Assembly: GCA_947471745.1 (NCBI GenBank)
Contig: CANJKZ010000008.1
Coordinates: 2,086,001-2,150,000 of the forward strand
Source of the DNA: Closterium sp. Naga37s-1
Taxonomy: Eukaryota; Streptophyta; Zygnematophyceae; Desmidiales; Closteriaceae
Direction: 5' to 3'
Length of the DNA: 64,000 nucleotides
Part shown: positions 15,601 through 24,591 of the stretch, piece after piece
Numbering within the stretch: position 1 is the first letter of the stretch
Layout: each line of letters opens with the position of its first letter
The notes under the pieces: model-generated
What the model saw: the letters and a program-made list of their open reading frames with translations, nothing else
The model's database searches: none
Told to the model about the DNA's origin: nothing
Translations under genes and position numbers: made by a program

Positions 15601-18525
15601 GAGTGGTACTTACAGTACTGCAGCCTCAGGCGAGGTGCTTCTGGCGCTCGGAGAGGTGCTGGAGCTGGTGCTAGTGCTTCCCCTCCTAGGCGGGCGCTGC
15701 CCTCTCCCCTGCAGCTCCGCGAGTGGTACGCTCGGCACTGCAGTCTCCGGAGTGGCGCTCATTGCGTCGCGGACCCCGGTACTGCTGCTGGAGCTGCTGG
15801 GGGTGCTACTGGTCCTGGTGCTGCTGGAGCTGCTGGAGCTGCTAGAGGTGTTGCTGGTGCTGGTGCTGCTGGAGCTGCCGGAGGTGCTGCTGCTGCAGCT
15901 GGTGCTGCTGGAGCTGCTGGAGGTGTTGCTGGTGCTGGTGCTGCTGGAGCTGCCGGAGGTGCTACTGCTGCAGCTGGTGCTGCTGGAGCTGCTGGAGGTG
16001 TTGCTGCTGCTGGTGCTGCTGGAGGTGCTACTGGCGCTGGTGCTGCTGGAGCTACTGGAGGTGCTGCTGGTACTGGTGCTGCTGGTGCTAGTACTGCTAG
16101 AGCTGCTGGAGGTGCTGCTGGTGCTGGAGCTGCTAGTCCTGGAGGTGCTCGTACTGGAGGTACTGGAGCTGCTGGGACTGGAGCTGCTGAGGGGGTTGGA
16201 GCTGGAGTTGCTGAGCGGCCGCCGCCGTACTACGTTCCGCTCCTTCAGCAGGTTCTTGGTCTCCCACCCTCTCCTGGTCCTACTCCTCCTCCCCTACTGA
16301 GTCCACCACCTGTCCCGTCGCAGTCACAGTTACAGCCTGCCTCTCCACTGCCTGGTCCTTCTCCTTACACTGCGCCGAGAGGTAGCTTTACAGAGCGTCG
16401 TGAGCCTGGATCTCGTCCTCCGTCGCCTGAGTCTAGTCCTGCGTCTTCTGAGTCTCGTCCAGAGTCGCCTGTCCGCACTGCCCGCACTGGTCGTCGTGCT
16501 CCACGTGAGCGTCCTCCTCCTGTCCTAGGCACTCACTATATGACCCTGCGTCCGTCCACTGCTCCACAGCGCGTCCTTCTGCCGTCTCCTCCTGCGTCCT
16601 CTCTTCCTGACGTTGCAGACCCGCCTTCAGACCTTACTCGTGCTGCCAGTCCTACTGTCGCGCGTCTCCTTGCCACTGTTGTCACTGACCCTACCTTTGA
16701 GTCCTCTGCTGCGTCTGCTCTAGTCGCTGAGCTTGTTGACTTTGCTGCTGCCTGTCGTCTAGACTACCCCGCTAGCCTAGTCGCTGAGTCTGAGTCTGTC
16801 TGTCCTCCGTCAGTCGGGGGTGAGTGTGCTCTTGGCACGGACGTCCTTGAGGACAGACAGGAGGAGTTTGAGTGCTTTGCTGCTGCTTTACCTCATCTCG
16901 TGTCCATGCTGATTGCCCCTGAGGGAGACCCAGATGCACCAGACATCCCGACCCCACGCTCCTACGCAGAGGCGATGGAGGGTGAGTACTCCTCTCAGTG
17001 GCAGACAGCCATGGACGCAGAGATGGCTTCCTGGAAGTCCACAGGCACCTACGTCGACGAAGTTCCCCCACCTAGGGCGAACATTGTCAGTGACATGTGG
17101 ATCTTCAGAGTGAAGCGGCCGCCGGGTTCTCCGCCTACCTTCAAGGCGCGTTACGTTGCACGAGGCTTCAGTCAGCGAGAGGGAGTTGACTTCTTCCAGA
17201 CCTTCTCCCCGACCCCGAAGATGACCACTCTTCGGGTTCTGCTGCACGTCGCCGCTCAGCGTGACTACGAGCTCCACTGCCTTGACTTCAGCACTGCGTT
17301 CCTACAGGGCACCCTGCACGAGGAGATCTGGCTGCGCTGCCCACCTGGCTTCACTGGGTCGTTCCCTCCTGGTACCCAGTGGAGCCTCCGGCAGCCAGTC
17401 TACGGTCTCCGCCAGGCGCCCCGTGAGTGGCACGACACACTGAGGACTACTCTTGCGGCTCTTGGGTTTGCTCCTTCTACTGCTGACCCGTCGCTGTTTC
17501 TACGCACCGACACCACTCTGCCGCCGTTCTACGTTCTCGTGTACGTAGACGACTTGGTCTTTGCTACTTCTGACACTGAGGCACTCGCCCACGTGAAGTC
17601 GGAGCTGCAGAAGAGACACACGTGCACAGACCTGGGTGAGCTGACAAGCTATCTTGGCTTGCGGATCACCCGGGACAGAGCACAGCGCACCATCACCTTG
17701 ACTCAGTCACACATGGTGCAACAGGTCCTTCAGCGCTTCCGCTTCACGTACTCCTCGCCTCAGCCCACTCCTCTGCCTACCGGTCACTCGCTCTCAGCTC
17801 TGCCTTCGGATGAGTCCGTAGAGCCGAGTGGCCCGTATCCAGAGCTTGTGGGCTGCCTCATGTACCTGATGACCTGCACTCGACCTGACCTAGCCTACCC
17901 TCTTAGCATCCTAGCACGCTATGTCGCTCCTGGCCGTCACCGGAAGGAGCACATGGATGCCGCTAAGAGGGTGTTGCGCTACTTGTGCAGTACGTCGGGC
18001 ATGGGGCTTGTGCTTGGAGGACGGCGCGACGTTGTCCTCACTGGACACTCAGACGCTTCTTGGGCTGACGACCAGGCTACGCAGCGGTCGTCTCAGGGTT
18101 ACACCTTCAGCCTTGGCTCTGGCTCTGTTTCCTGGCGTTCTACACGTTCTTCCTCTGTTCTCAGCTCCAGTTGTGAGGCTGAGATCTACGCCACAGCCAT
18201 GGCTGCCCAGGAGCTTCGCTGGCTCACCTACCTGCTGACCGACCTAGGAGAGCGGCCTAGTTCTCCTCCAGTGCTGTACGTCGACAACAAGGCAGCCATT
18301 GCCTTGTGTGAGGAGCACAGACTGGAGCACAGAACGAAGCACATCGCTCTGCGCTACTTCCTTGCTCGAGAGCTGCAGCAGCGTGGTCAGCTTCGTCTGC
18401 GTTCCGTTGCCACTCGGGCCAACACTGCTGATGTGTTCACCAAGGCGCTTCAGCCTTGTGACCAGCAGCGTTTCTGTACTGTTCTAGGCCTTGTGCCTAC
18501 TCTCCCTCACTTGCTCACTTCTTGA
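12664..18525 (+). CDS. gag-pol: Element B Gag remainder plus Pol
   Basis: The frame is open from 12664; the first ATG is 12814 (residue 1 here), giving 1903 codons. The second half of the capsid-like domain comes first. A Gly-rich RGG-type tract spans about residues 110-195. A SPQELREWYSQH segment and a Cys-His module at C218, C232, H236 and C241 follow. Protease has D367 in TLDSGAS. Integrase has D579, D648 and E684 (D-X35-E). The linker contains two LREWY units and an Ala/Gly-rich run. RT has Y1577-VDD, and RNase H includes D1747 in SDASWADD. There is no internal stop. Its only break is the upstream one-base deletion. Confidence 0.93.
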   Translation, partial: HSVVARYSSPASATLGRLSLPYLFPDLSAFATVADLTTHLRTSEARFRAAMPAEFLVTHPPPLWLTLYHLVTRLPDSLRAVRDHFLARSPTELTIDLLEKELLAAETSIVAVAASRGDPRTPFFEGCSPSPLLPSVASAAAVDLAGTEQVGTASAPSWRRSGKGKGGKGGGGDGGGGGGGGGGGGGGGGGAGGASSSGGGGGGSSGGGGRGGGGGWGGGGRGGGRGGGGRGGGGGGGGRGGAGGQQTLSPQELREWYSQHGGGGGLSCTYVIRTGERTGHTCGRAHATQRCFSRLDDAWRTQFPTATELPRWWDLMKKNIDVFALDFDAILTAMYVLSTSGEDDQYLRVPPDPGIRTREAAALGACVSAVPGAGEAAALGAYVSAAPGAGEAAAPGASESAPPGTESTEALHTFTLDSGASRCFFRDRTALEQLARPVAVSLADPSGGPVIATSSTVLPCPAVPSGTLSGLHLPSFSTNLVAGCALQDGGVHQFTPAYERVTHCTCARTGRHLATFTRQPGSDLYTLTTESPQVAASASASGQLSAPCSCRSLAHETVLWHHRLGHPSVQRLRAMHKRYLVSGLPRVLPPLPPSPAPPCLPCVEGRQRAAPHSSSFPPTTAPLQTLHMDVWGPARVRGQGQERYFLIVVDDYSRYTTVFPLRTKGEVPDVLIPWISVSRLQLSERFHSDFPVLRLHSDRGGEFSSDLLATYCAEHGIRQSFTLPASPQQNGVAERRIGLVMEVARTSLIHAAAPHFLWPFAVRYAAHQLNLWPRVSVPETSPTLRWTGEVGDASRFRVWGSRAFVRDTSADKLSSRAVPCVFLGFVPDASGWQFYHPTSRRVLPSQDVTFDESVPYYRLFPYRTALLPPPPLFLAPGAAVVDPLPPQGAAPSGVSQVDPVEPVEVAVDSRPARGAEPEPERAEPGGAEPGGAEPGGAESGGAETGGAETGGAETGGAESGGAEPGSSAPGGALSSEQLREWYLQYCSLRRGASGARRGAGAGASASPPRRALPSPLQLREWYARHCSLRSGAHCVADPGTAAGAAGGATGPGAAGAAGAARGVAGAGAAGAAGGAAAAAGAAGAAGGVAGAGAAGAAGGATAAAGAAGAAGGVAAAGAAGGATGAGAAGATGGAAGTGAAGASTARAAGGAAGAGAASPGGARTGGTGAAGTGAAEGVGAGVAERPPPYYVPLLQQVLGLPPSPGPTPPPLLSPPPVPSQSQLQPASPLPGPSPYTAPRGSFTERREPGSRPPSPESSPASSESRPESPVRTARTGRRAPRERPPPVLGTHYMTLRPSTAPQRVLLPSPPASSLPDVADPPSDLTRAASPTVARLLATVVTDPTFESSAASALVAELVDFAAACRLDYPASLVAESESVCPPSVGGECALGTDVLEDRQEEFECFAAALPHLVSMLIAPEGDPDAPDIPTPRSYAEAMEGEYSSQWQTAMDAEMASWKSTGTYVDEVPPPRANIVSDMWIFRVKRPPGSPPTFKARYVARGFSQREGVDFFQTFSPTPKMTTLRVLLHVAAQRDYELHCLDFSTAFLQGTLHEEIWLRCPPGFTGSFPPGTQWSLRQPVYGLRQAPREWHDTLRTTLAALGFAPSTADPSLFLRTDTTLPPFYVLVYVDDLVFATSDTEALAHVKSELQKRHTCTDLGELTSYLGLRITRDRAQRTITLTQSHMVQQVLQRFRFTYSSPQPTPLPTGHSLSALPSDESVEPSGPYPELVGCLMYLMTCTRPDLAYPLSILARYVAPGRHRKEHMDAAKRVLRYLCSTSGMGLVLGGRRDVVLTGHSDASWADDQATQRSSQGYTFSLGSGSVSWRSTRSSSVLSSSCEAEIYATAMAAQELRWLTYLLTDLGERPSSPPVLYVDNKAAIALCEEHRLEHRTKHIALRYFLARELQQRGQLRLRSVATRANTADVFTKALQPCDQQRFCTVLGLVPTLPHLLTS
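13145..13402 (+). repeat. Gly-rich, RGG-type tract in B Gag
   Basis: GGT/GGC/GGA codons dominate, giving long glycine runs with interspersed Arg (GGRGGG, WGGGGRGGGRGG). The run sits directly before the LREWY segment and the Cys-His module. In E most of it (294 bases, 98 codons) is deleted in frame. RGG tracts in other proteins bind RNA; that role here is inference. Confidence 0.85.
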
Positions 18526-18760
18526 CTCTGCTTGTACTGTGATCTCTATATATATACCTGCATGCTTTCACTTGCTAGGTTGTGATCACTGTACCTCTTG
18601 TGATATTATCAAACTGCATGTGAACTGGTCTTGTGACCACTTGCTTGTGCTCGGAATTTGTGTGGTATCCTTTGAGATCCACCCTGAGCTTGCTTTTGCT
18701 TTGCCTTGCTCTGACTGGTCTTGTGACCCCTTGTTCTCCCCCACTTTGCCTATGGGGGTG
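18526..18760 (+). promoter_or_regulatory. 3' untranslated region and polypurine tract of B
   Basis: Dyads GGTC-TTGT-GACC lie at 18627-18638 and 18717-18728. The polypurine tract tatgggggtg (18751-18760) abuts the LTR. The order of motifs is the same as in C and E. There is no gene. Confidence 0.6.
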
Positions 18761-18893
18761 TGTCAAACATTATATATGTTGTAGTTATTTAGGCTACAGT
18801 GGGTTAGCCTTTAGTGGGTACACAATTCTAGTGTTAGGTACTTGTACCACATTTCTGTTCAATGCAATCATTCCTGTTTCATTCATTTTGACA
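18761..18893 (+). repeat. Element B 3' LTR (133 bp)
   Basis: It is identical to 11555-11687 except for one base (ctagtgtt here, ctagggtt there). It is followed by the cagca duplication. Confidence 0.97.
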
Positions 18894-19118
18894 CAGCAGC
18901 CTTGCTAGGTCTGATGTAGTCAGTGTTGCCAATGTTGATGCAATCATTCTGAACTTTTGTTGTCATGTTTTCCTAGTGAAACTCTTGCCAATTTTCCCCG
19001 TGAACTAGCAAGTAGTGTTAGCACTTGGAAACGACTAAGGAATGAACGAACGCAGAGATCACACGAGCATCCGTGCCTAGCCCGTAGTCTAGCTCCCGTT
19101 GCAATAGTTATCTCCGCA
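18894..19118 (+). repeat. Family A middle LTR, segment 3 of 3
   Basis: It matches 25182-25405 and ends ATCTCCGCA, where similarity with the right LTR stops. The segment is at once the end of A1's 3' LTR and the start of the A2 internal region. No host sequence or target duplication separates A1 from A2. Confidence 0.92.
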
Positions 19119-19132
19119 TGGTGCGGTGAGCG
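19119..19132 (+). other. Candidate primer-binding site of A2
   Basis: The sequence TGGTGCGGTGAGCG follows the LTR end. It shares only TGGT and GAGC with the copia initiator-tRNA site, so another tRNA or an internal tRNA fragment may be the primer. Confidence 0.4.
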
Positions 19133-19223
19133 TGGACGGCACACGACTTACCTTTCAGTCAGGTCGACATAGTAGTCACTTACCTATTGTGTTCGTAGGC
19201 CGGCAGCTGTGCGTGTCACCACC

Positions 19224-19886
19224 ATGGTTGGCGTGGGTGACGCTGGTGTTGCAGACACCATGGAGGCACGGCTGGCAGGCGCGAGGAGACGCCATGAGGC
19301 GCAGGAGTTTGGCGACCTCCCGTGGGCGGTAGTCGAGGCTGGCATCCGCGCCGTGTGGGCGATGGAGCACCCTCCTTCTCAGCCTGCTTCTCCTCAACCG
19401 GTGAACACAGAGGGCGGCGTCGACGCGGGCGTCAACGCCGGAGGTGGCCAAGTCGGCAGCAGTGCGGGAGGCACGTCGAGGCAGCGTGGTGTGATACACG
19501 CCGATGAAGTCGGCGGCGTTCAGGCGCGAGGGATGCAGTCGTTCGCGGCTGCAGGGGCCTCGCGGGGCTACGTCGGAGGCAGACGAAGTGAATTTGCACC
19601 GATGTCGGCGACACACGTGACCGCGGGAGGAATTGCGCCGAGCTACGGCTACTTCAAGTTTACGCCGGACAGGATCTCGGTCACCCCTCTGCTGGTCGGT
19701 CGTCCCGACATCCTCACGTGGAAGGAAGCCATCGAGCCCCAACTGGAGATGGCCGGGCTGATGGGCTTCGCCCGCGGGACCGTGGCGACGCCAGAGGAGC
19801 ACCACCCCGACCTGCGAGCAGAGTTTCACGCCGTGCAGTTGCTGACCTTTACGGTCATTTCGCGGTGCTGCTCGCCAAGCGTATAG
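19224..19886 (+). pseudogene. gag: Copia A2 Gag amino-terminal part, ends in UAG
   Basis: I chose the ATG at 19224 because it sits in ACCACCATGG, a strong eukaryotic start context. The frame is also open upstream to a GTG at 19209. The Gag-like signature DILTWKEAIEPQLEMAG lies near the end. The frame stops at UAG 19884-19886, but the same frame continues the Gag domain without a gap (IALKSCREYLDAGHRAWHFIE). The stop is therefore probably a point mutation, CAG to TAG being the simplest. The equivalent part of A1 is outside the window. Confidence 0.8.
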
Positions 19887-21140
19887 ATCGCCCTGAAGTC
19901 GTGCAGGGAGTACCTCGACGCCGGCCACCGGGCGTGGCATTTCATCGAGTCAACTTACCAGGTCACCGACGACTTGTTCATCGCCCAGCTTGAGGGGCAG
20001 TTGACGCAACTGCGTATGGGCGACGAGGAGACCGCGACTGACTACTGCAACCGAGCTCGGCGAATTCTCGCCACCATTCGGATGGCTGGCGCGGAGTACT
20101 CAACGTCGTCGTACGTCACACACGTCATGCAGGGACTCCCGAGCAGCTATAATCTACTGAAGCGGCTGTCAATGGCGCCGAGCACGCGGGCGACGCTCAA
20201 CGAGGACACATTGACCTCGTACATCCTGCAGGACGAGGCGATGCAGGAGGCTGAGCGGTCCCAGGAGCTCCTCGCGCAAGTGAATTACGTCGCCCCCGCG
20301 AAGCAAGGTGGTCGACCGGGACAGCGCGGGCAGTCTGGTGGCAGTCACCGCGGTGGCGGGAAGCCGGCGAAGGCCGCTGACACGAACAAGTCAGCCAAGG
20401 ATGGCGGTCGTGGAGGAGGAGGTCGACGTCGGGAATGCTGGCTGTGCGGCGATCCCGATCACCTCTCCTTTGAGTGTCCCGACCGCAGTGACTCGGACGA
20501 CGACGAAATCAAGGGAGGCCGCGGGAGGTCTGGCAGCCGTCGTCCGCGTCGAGGAAACCAGCCGCGAAAGGAGAAGGAGTCGACGAAGTGGACCTTGGCG
20601 AAGGACGCCGACTCTTCCGCGGGTGGCAAAGGGCGAGGCGACAAGGAGGCGTCGTGCTCGCTGGTCGGTATCGTAGAGCCGACCGTCTCGCTGGCGCCGG
20701 AAGCTGGCGAGGATTTCCAGGCGGTGGCGGCAGCTGTGCAAGCAAACCCCGCGGTGGTCCTGCTCGACAGCGGCTGCTCGCACCACCTGATGGGGACGAA
20801 GGAGGCCTTCGTCGACTTGGGGCCGAGCGGCGACGTGAAGCACGTGCGCGGCTTCAATGGGGCGCTGCAGGACGTTCGCGGCCGTGGCACGGTTGCACTG
20901 CAAGGGAAGGCCAAAAAGCGGGTACTCATCTCCGACGTTCTCTACGTCCCGGGCGTGCAGGCGAATCTGCTTTCGGCCGGCCAGCTGAAGGAGAGCGGGG
21001 TGACGCTGACGGACGACGGCGATCGGATGTTGCTCGTCTCCGCGGCGGGGGACGTGCTCGGTCGAGCGACGTACACCGGCCGGGTCCTCTGCACTGACCT
21101 ACGCCCATGCGCGGTAAAGGCGACGACGCCCGCGAAATAG
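19887..21140 (+). CDS. gag-pro: Copia A2 Gag capsid end, zinc knuckle and protease
   Basis: The frame continues from the UAG, and the first ATG is 19974. It contains a typical copia Gag region (AQLEGQLTQLRMGDEETATDY, ILATIRMAG, VMQGLPSSYNLL). A basic Gly/Lys/Arg-rich stretch and a canonical zinc knuckle C-X2-C-X4-H-X4-C (about 20436-20477) follow. Protease has the catalytic LDSGCSHH at about 20762-20785. It ends in UAG at 21138-21140, exactly as in A1, immediately before the GAG-pre-integrase part. Gag packages RNA and protease matures the polyprotein. Confidence 0.9.
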   Translation: MALKSCREYLDAGHRAWHFIESTYQVTDDLFIAQLEGQLTQLRMGDEETATDYCNRARRILATIRMAGAEYSTSSYVTHVMQGLPSSYNLLKRLSMAPSTRATLNEDTLTSYILQDEAMQEAERSQELLAQVNYVAPAKQGGRPGQRGQSGGSHRGGGKPAKAADTNKSAKDGGRGGGGRRRECWLCGDPDHLSFECPDRSDSDDDEIKGGRGRSGSRRPRRGNQPRKEKESTKWTLAKDADSSAGGKGRGDKEASCSLVGIVEPTVSLAPEAGEDFQAVAAAVQANPAVVLLDSGCSHHLMGTKEAFVDLGPSGDVKHVRGFNGALQDVRGRGTVALQGKAKKRVLISDVLYVPGVQANLLSAGQLKESGVTLTDDGDRMLLVSAAGDVLGRATYTGRVLCTDLRPCAVKATTPAK

Positions 21141-24100
21141 GAGGTCGCTCTGCGGGCGATCGTCTCGGCGATGAAGGCAACCCCGAACAGGCTGCACGCG
21201 AGGCTTGCGCATGTTGGCATGGACACGATACGGAGCTCGGCGAAGCATGAGGTCGCCACTGGGCTGGACCTCACGTCGGCGTCTGGCGCCGACTCCCCGT
21301 GTGTTTCGTGCGTCGGCGGGAAGCTGGCGCGGCACACCTTCCCCGACCACGGCTCCGAAGCCGACGATGTCCTGGCCGTCGTGCACATTGACTTGTGCGG
21401 GCCGTTTCGCGTGGCTGCCAAGGACGGAAGCCTGTACTTCCTGCTGCTGAAGGACCGCAAGACCCGCTACGTGTGGGTGCGGCCGGTCGCCAAGAAGTCG
21501 GACGTGCTGCTGGAGTTCCAGAAGTGGTTGGTGCTGGTGGAGCGGCAGGCGAAGCATTCGGTGCTGCAACTGCGTTCTGACCGCGGAGGGGAGTTCCTCG
21601 GAAAGCACTTCACCGCCTTCGTGGACAACAAGGGAATCGTTCACGACTTAACCTGCCCTTACACCCCGCAGCAGAATGGCATGGCGGAGCGGGAGATGAG
21701 GACGGTGGTGGAGTCGGTGTGGACGATGCTGCTGCACATGGGCGTGCAGCACCACTGGTGGCATCTCGCTCTGCGGCAGGCCGTCTGGGTTCGCAACTGC
21801 CTGGAGCGGTCGACGCTGCCCGCGGGGACGACGCCGTCCCAGATTCTCACCGGGCAGAAGCCCGACCTGTCACTGGCGCGGGTGTGGGGCTGCATGGCAC
21901 AATTTCTCGTCCCTGAGCAGCAGCGCGGTGGGAAGCTGAAGCCGAAGGCCCGGTGGGGCCTTCACCTCGGCGTGTCGGAGGAGAGCAAAGGCTGGGAGCT
22001 CCTTGACATCGCCGACAACCGGGTGGTCACCACGTCGGACGTGGTGTTCTACGAAACTCTGTCGCTGGAGGTGTGGAAGTTGGAATTCGGGCCCGCGTCA
22101 GGGCGGACGCGGGCCAACCCGCCGACGGACACCTCCACGGCGACGCTTCCTCTGCTCGCCGAGGTCGGTGAGCAGGTTGATGAGGATGTCGCGGTCGCCC
22201 CTGCCTCGCCATCTCCTGCCCCTTCTTCCCATTCCCTTCCCGTCGAACTGCATGGCCTGCCTCCAGTGTCGGCCTCCGGCGATGAGGGGAGTCGTGGGGT
22301 GTCGCCTGTGGCGCCGGCCAAGAGCATCGCCGGTGGCCGACGTGACACCCAGCCAGTCGCGGAGAAGAGGACCGTGGAGGAGACCGCGAAGAAAACCGCG
22401 ACGGGCACCGCGGAGGACACCGCGAAAACCGCGAAGGAGACCGCGGACGAGACCGCGGACGAGACCGCAGACGAGACCGCGGAGGAGATCGCGGAGGAGA
22501 CCGCGAAGAAGCCCACGGAGGAAACCGCGGAGCAGTTGGCAGGGGAGCTTTCGAACAGGAAGCGCGTTTCAGAGAAGCCGTCGCCAGGGGAGCCGTCGAA
22601 CGCGGAGCTCGCTTCAGAGGAGCGGACGACAGGGGAGCAGTTCGATGAAGGCACATCGAGCGACGTGGTGGAGGTGCAGCCCGGACCTCGGAAGTCGGGC
22701 CGAATTCGGAGGCCACCCGATTTTTTCGTCCCCGCTGCCTTCACCACGGTGTACGACGTGGACGACGACGACCTGGCGTACGATGACGCCGAGGACGATG
22801 AGGCGTTTTCGGAGCTCGACCCCGACATGCACGCCGATCCCGAGCACCGTTGGGACATTTCGACCATGACGGTGAAGGAGGCGTTGGCGAGCTGGAAGGG
22901 CCCGGCGGTGAAGGCCGCCATGGAGGAAGAGATTCGTAGCCTCATCAACATGGGCACTTGGGAGCTGGTCGAACGCCCGCCGGGGGTGAACATAATGAAG
23001 AACCGGTGGGTGCTGACAACGAAGTACCGCATCGACGACACTGTCGAGCGCGAAAAGGCGAGGCTGGTCGTGAAAGGCTTCACGCAGGTGTATGGCGCTG
23101 ACTACGACGAGACGTACGCGCCGGTGAGCAGCTATGTCACGCTGAGGATTTTCCTCAGCATCGTCGCCGTCCTCGACCTCAACCTGATGCAGCTGGACAT
23201 GAAGAACGCCTTTTTGCAGAGCAAGCTCGATCGCGTGCTGTACATGTATCAGCCGGACTACTTCAACGACGGGACCGGCCGGGTGTGCAAGCTGCTGAAG
23301 AGCCTCTACGGGCTGAAGCAGTCGCCGCTGCTGTGGTACACGGCTCTCAACGACGTGTTGGTTGGCGCCGAGTGGAAGAAGAGCCAAGTCGATGAGGCTC
23401 TGTACTTCAAGGCCGGCGACGACAAGGTGACCTGCTGGGTGCTGGTCTACGTCGACGACCTTCTCGCCGCGAGCAGCAGCACCACGATGCTGAAGGAGCA
23501 GAAGGAGCTGCTGGAGGCCGCTTTCGAGCTGCGCGAAATTTCGCCGGTGCAGAAGTATCTCGGCCTGGAGATCGTGCGCGACAGGCCGGCGCGAAAATTG
23601 TGGCTGCACCAGCAGGGCTACGCCGACAAGCTGCGCAGGCGCTTCATCGACGAGGAGCAGACCGGGCGCACTCCGAAGACGCCGGTCTCCGTCGCCGCCT
23701 ACGCGGAGCAGACATTCGACGACGAGGAAGCGCATGAGCGCGAGGAGGAGGAGTACCGGCAGAAGGTTGGCTCGCTGCAGTTCGCGGCGACGACGACGAG
23801 GCCGGACATCGCATTCGCGTGCAGCAAGCTGGGGAGCGGCCTCACGGTGAGGAGCGACCAGCACTGGCGCGAAGTCGACCGCTGTCTCGCCTACCTCGCC
23901 AACACGCGAGACACCGCCCTGGAGTACGGCGGTGGTCCGGAGTCACTGGAGTTGGTCGGCTTTGTGGACGCCGACGACGCGGGCGACAAGCAGAACCGGA
24001 TGAGCACGGGCGGCTACGTGTTCGTCTATGGAGGGGTCGCGGTCTCCTGGTCGAGCCAGCGCATCAAGTGCGCGACGCTGTCGTCGACCGAGTCGGAGTA

Positions 24101-24458
24101 CGTGGCGGCCGTCGAAGCCGGCAAGGAGGGACGTCGCCTTCGTTTCCTCCTCGCGGAGTTCCAGCGGCTGGACGCCGGAAAGCCGACTGTCCTCAGGGTG
24201 GACAACAAGTCGGCCATCACGGTCGGCGAGGGCATGGGGTTAACGGGCAACCTCAAGCACATGGAACGGCGACAGGCCTGGCTGCAGCACATGGTGAAGC
24301 GCGGGAAGTTTTCGCTGAAGTACATCCCGACCGCTGAGCAGCCGGCCGACTTCCTGACGAAGGCGCTGCACTACCCGGCCTTCAACCGGTGCTCCGTTGC
24401 AATCGGCCAAGTGCGCCTGGCCGATGTGGGCGACGGTGACAACGACGTGCAGCAGTAG
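21141..24458 (+). CDS. pol: Copia A2 Pol: integrase, reverse transcriptase, RNase H
   Basis: It is in the same frame as the Gag-protease part, after UAG; the first ATG is 21171 (1095 codons). It is a near-identical copy of the A1 Pol at 348-3665. It has a HARLAHVG pre-integrase segment, the integrase D, D-X35-E triad (HIDLCG, RSDRGGEF, NGMAERE), the ETADE-repeat linker, YVDD in RT, and RNase H with VDADD, VDNKSA and ADFLTKAL. The ATG at 21171 is ACG in A1, so translation in A1 cannot begin there. The frame is intact. Confidence 0.93.
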   Translation, partial: EVALRAIVSAMKATPNRLHARLAHVGMDTIRSSAKHEVATGLDLTSASGADSPCVSCVGGKLARHTFPDHGSEADDVLAVVHIDLCGPFRVAAKDGSLYFLLLKDRKTRYVWVRPVAKKSDVLLEFQKWLVLVERQAKHSVLQLRSDRGGEFLGKHFTAFVDNKGIVHDLTCPYTPQQNGMAEREMRTVVESVWTMLLHMGVQHHWWHLALRQAVWVRNCLERSTLPAGTTPSQILTGQKPDLSLARVWGCMAQFLVPEQQRGGKLKPKARWGLHLGVSEESKGWELLDIADNRVVTTSDVVFYETLSLEVWKLEFGPASGRTRANPPTDTSTATLPLLAEVGEQVDEDVAVAPASPSPAPSSHSLPVELHGLPPVSASGDEGSRGVSPVAPAKSIAGGRRDTQPVAEKRTVEETAKKTATGTAEDTAKTAKETADETADETADETAEEIAEETAKKPTEETAEQLAGELSNRKRVSEKPSPGEPSNAELASEERTTGEQFDEGTSSDVVEVQPGPRKSGRIRRPPDFFVPAAFTTVYDVDDDDLAYDDAEDDEAFSELDPDMHADPEHRWDISTMTVKEALASWKGPAVKAAMEEEIRSLINMGTWELVERPPGVNIMKNRWVLTTKYRIDDTVEREKARLVVKGFTQVYGADYDETYAPVSSYVTLRIFLSIVAVLDLNLMQLDMKNAFLQSKLDRVLYMYQPDYFNDGTGRVCKLLKSLYGLKQSPLLWYTALNDVLVGAEWKKSQVDEALYFKAGDDKVTCWVLVYVDDLLAASSSTTMLKEQKELLEAAFELREISPVQKYLGLEIVRDRPARKLWLHQQGYADKLRRRFIDEEQTGRTPKTPVSVAAYAEQTFDDEEAHEREEEEYRQKVGSLQFAATTTRPDIAFACSKLGSGLTVRSDQHWREVDRCLAYLANTRDTALEYGGGPESLELVGFVDADDAGDKQNRMSTGGYVFVYGGVAVSWSSQRIKCATLSSTESEYVAAVEAGKEGRRLRFLLAEFQRLDAGKPTVLRVDNKSAITVGEGMGLTGNLKHMERRQAWLQHMVKRGKFSLKYIPTAEQPADFLTKALHYPAFNRCSVAIGQVRLADVGDGDNDVQQ

Positions 24459-24580
24459 GTGCCATGCCCTTTTGCATGGCTGGTGCGGTGACCGGCGTGC
24501 TGTGCGTTGTGTGCACGCTGACGGGCTATTCTCCGAGCAGTACTGCCGTGTGGGCCGGGGGGGGGGCCCAAGCGTGAACG

Positions 24581-24591
24581 CGGCAGGGGAG
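24581..24591 (+). other. Polypurine tract of A2
   Basis: The purine run cggcaggggag immediately precedes the LTR start TGTCAACGGG, as in A1. Confidence 0.6.

Larger units (their letters stand above)
11555..18893 (+). mobile_element. Ty1/copia element B, complete, inserted in A LTR
   Basis: The element is 7339 bases long with LTRs TGTCAAAC...TTTGACA and a cagca duplication on both sides (11550-11554 and 18894-18898). The empty site is continuous at 25182-25186 in the other A LTR. The LTRs differ at one base in 133, so insertion was recent. It has capsid-like Gag, a Gly-rich tract, a Cys-His module, protease, integrase, RT and RNase H. A one-base deletion near 12668 breaks gag. It is the same family as E. 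Confidence 0.96.
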
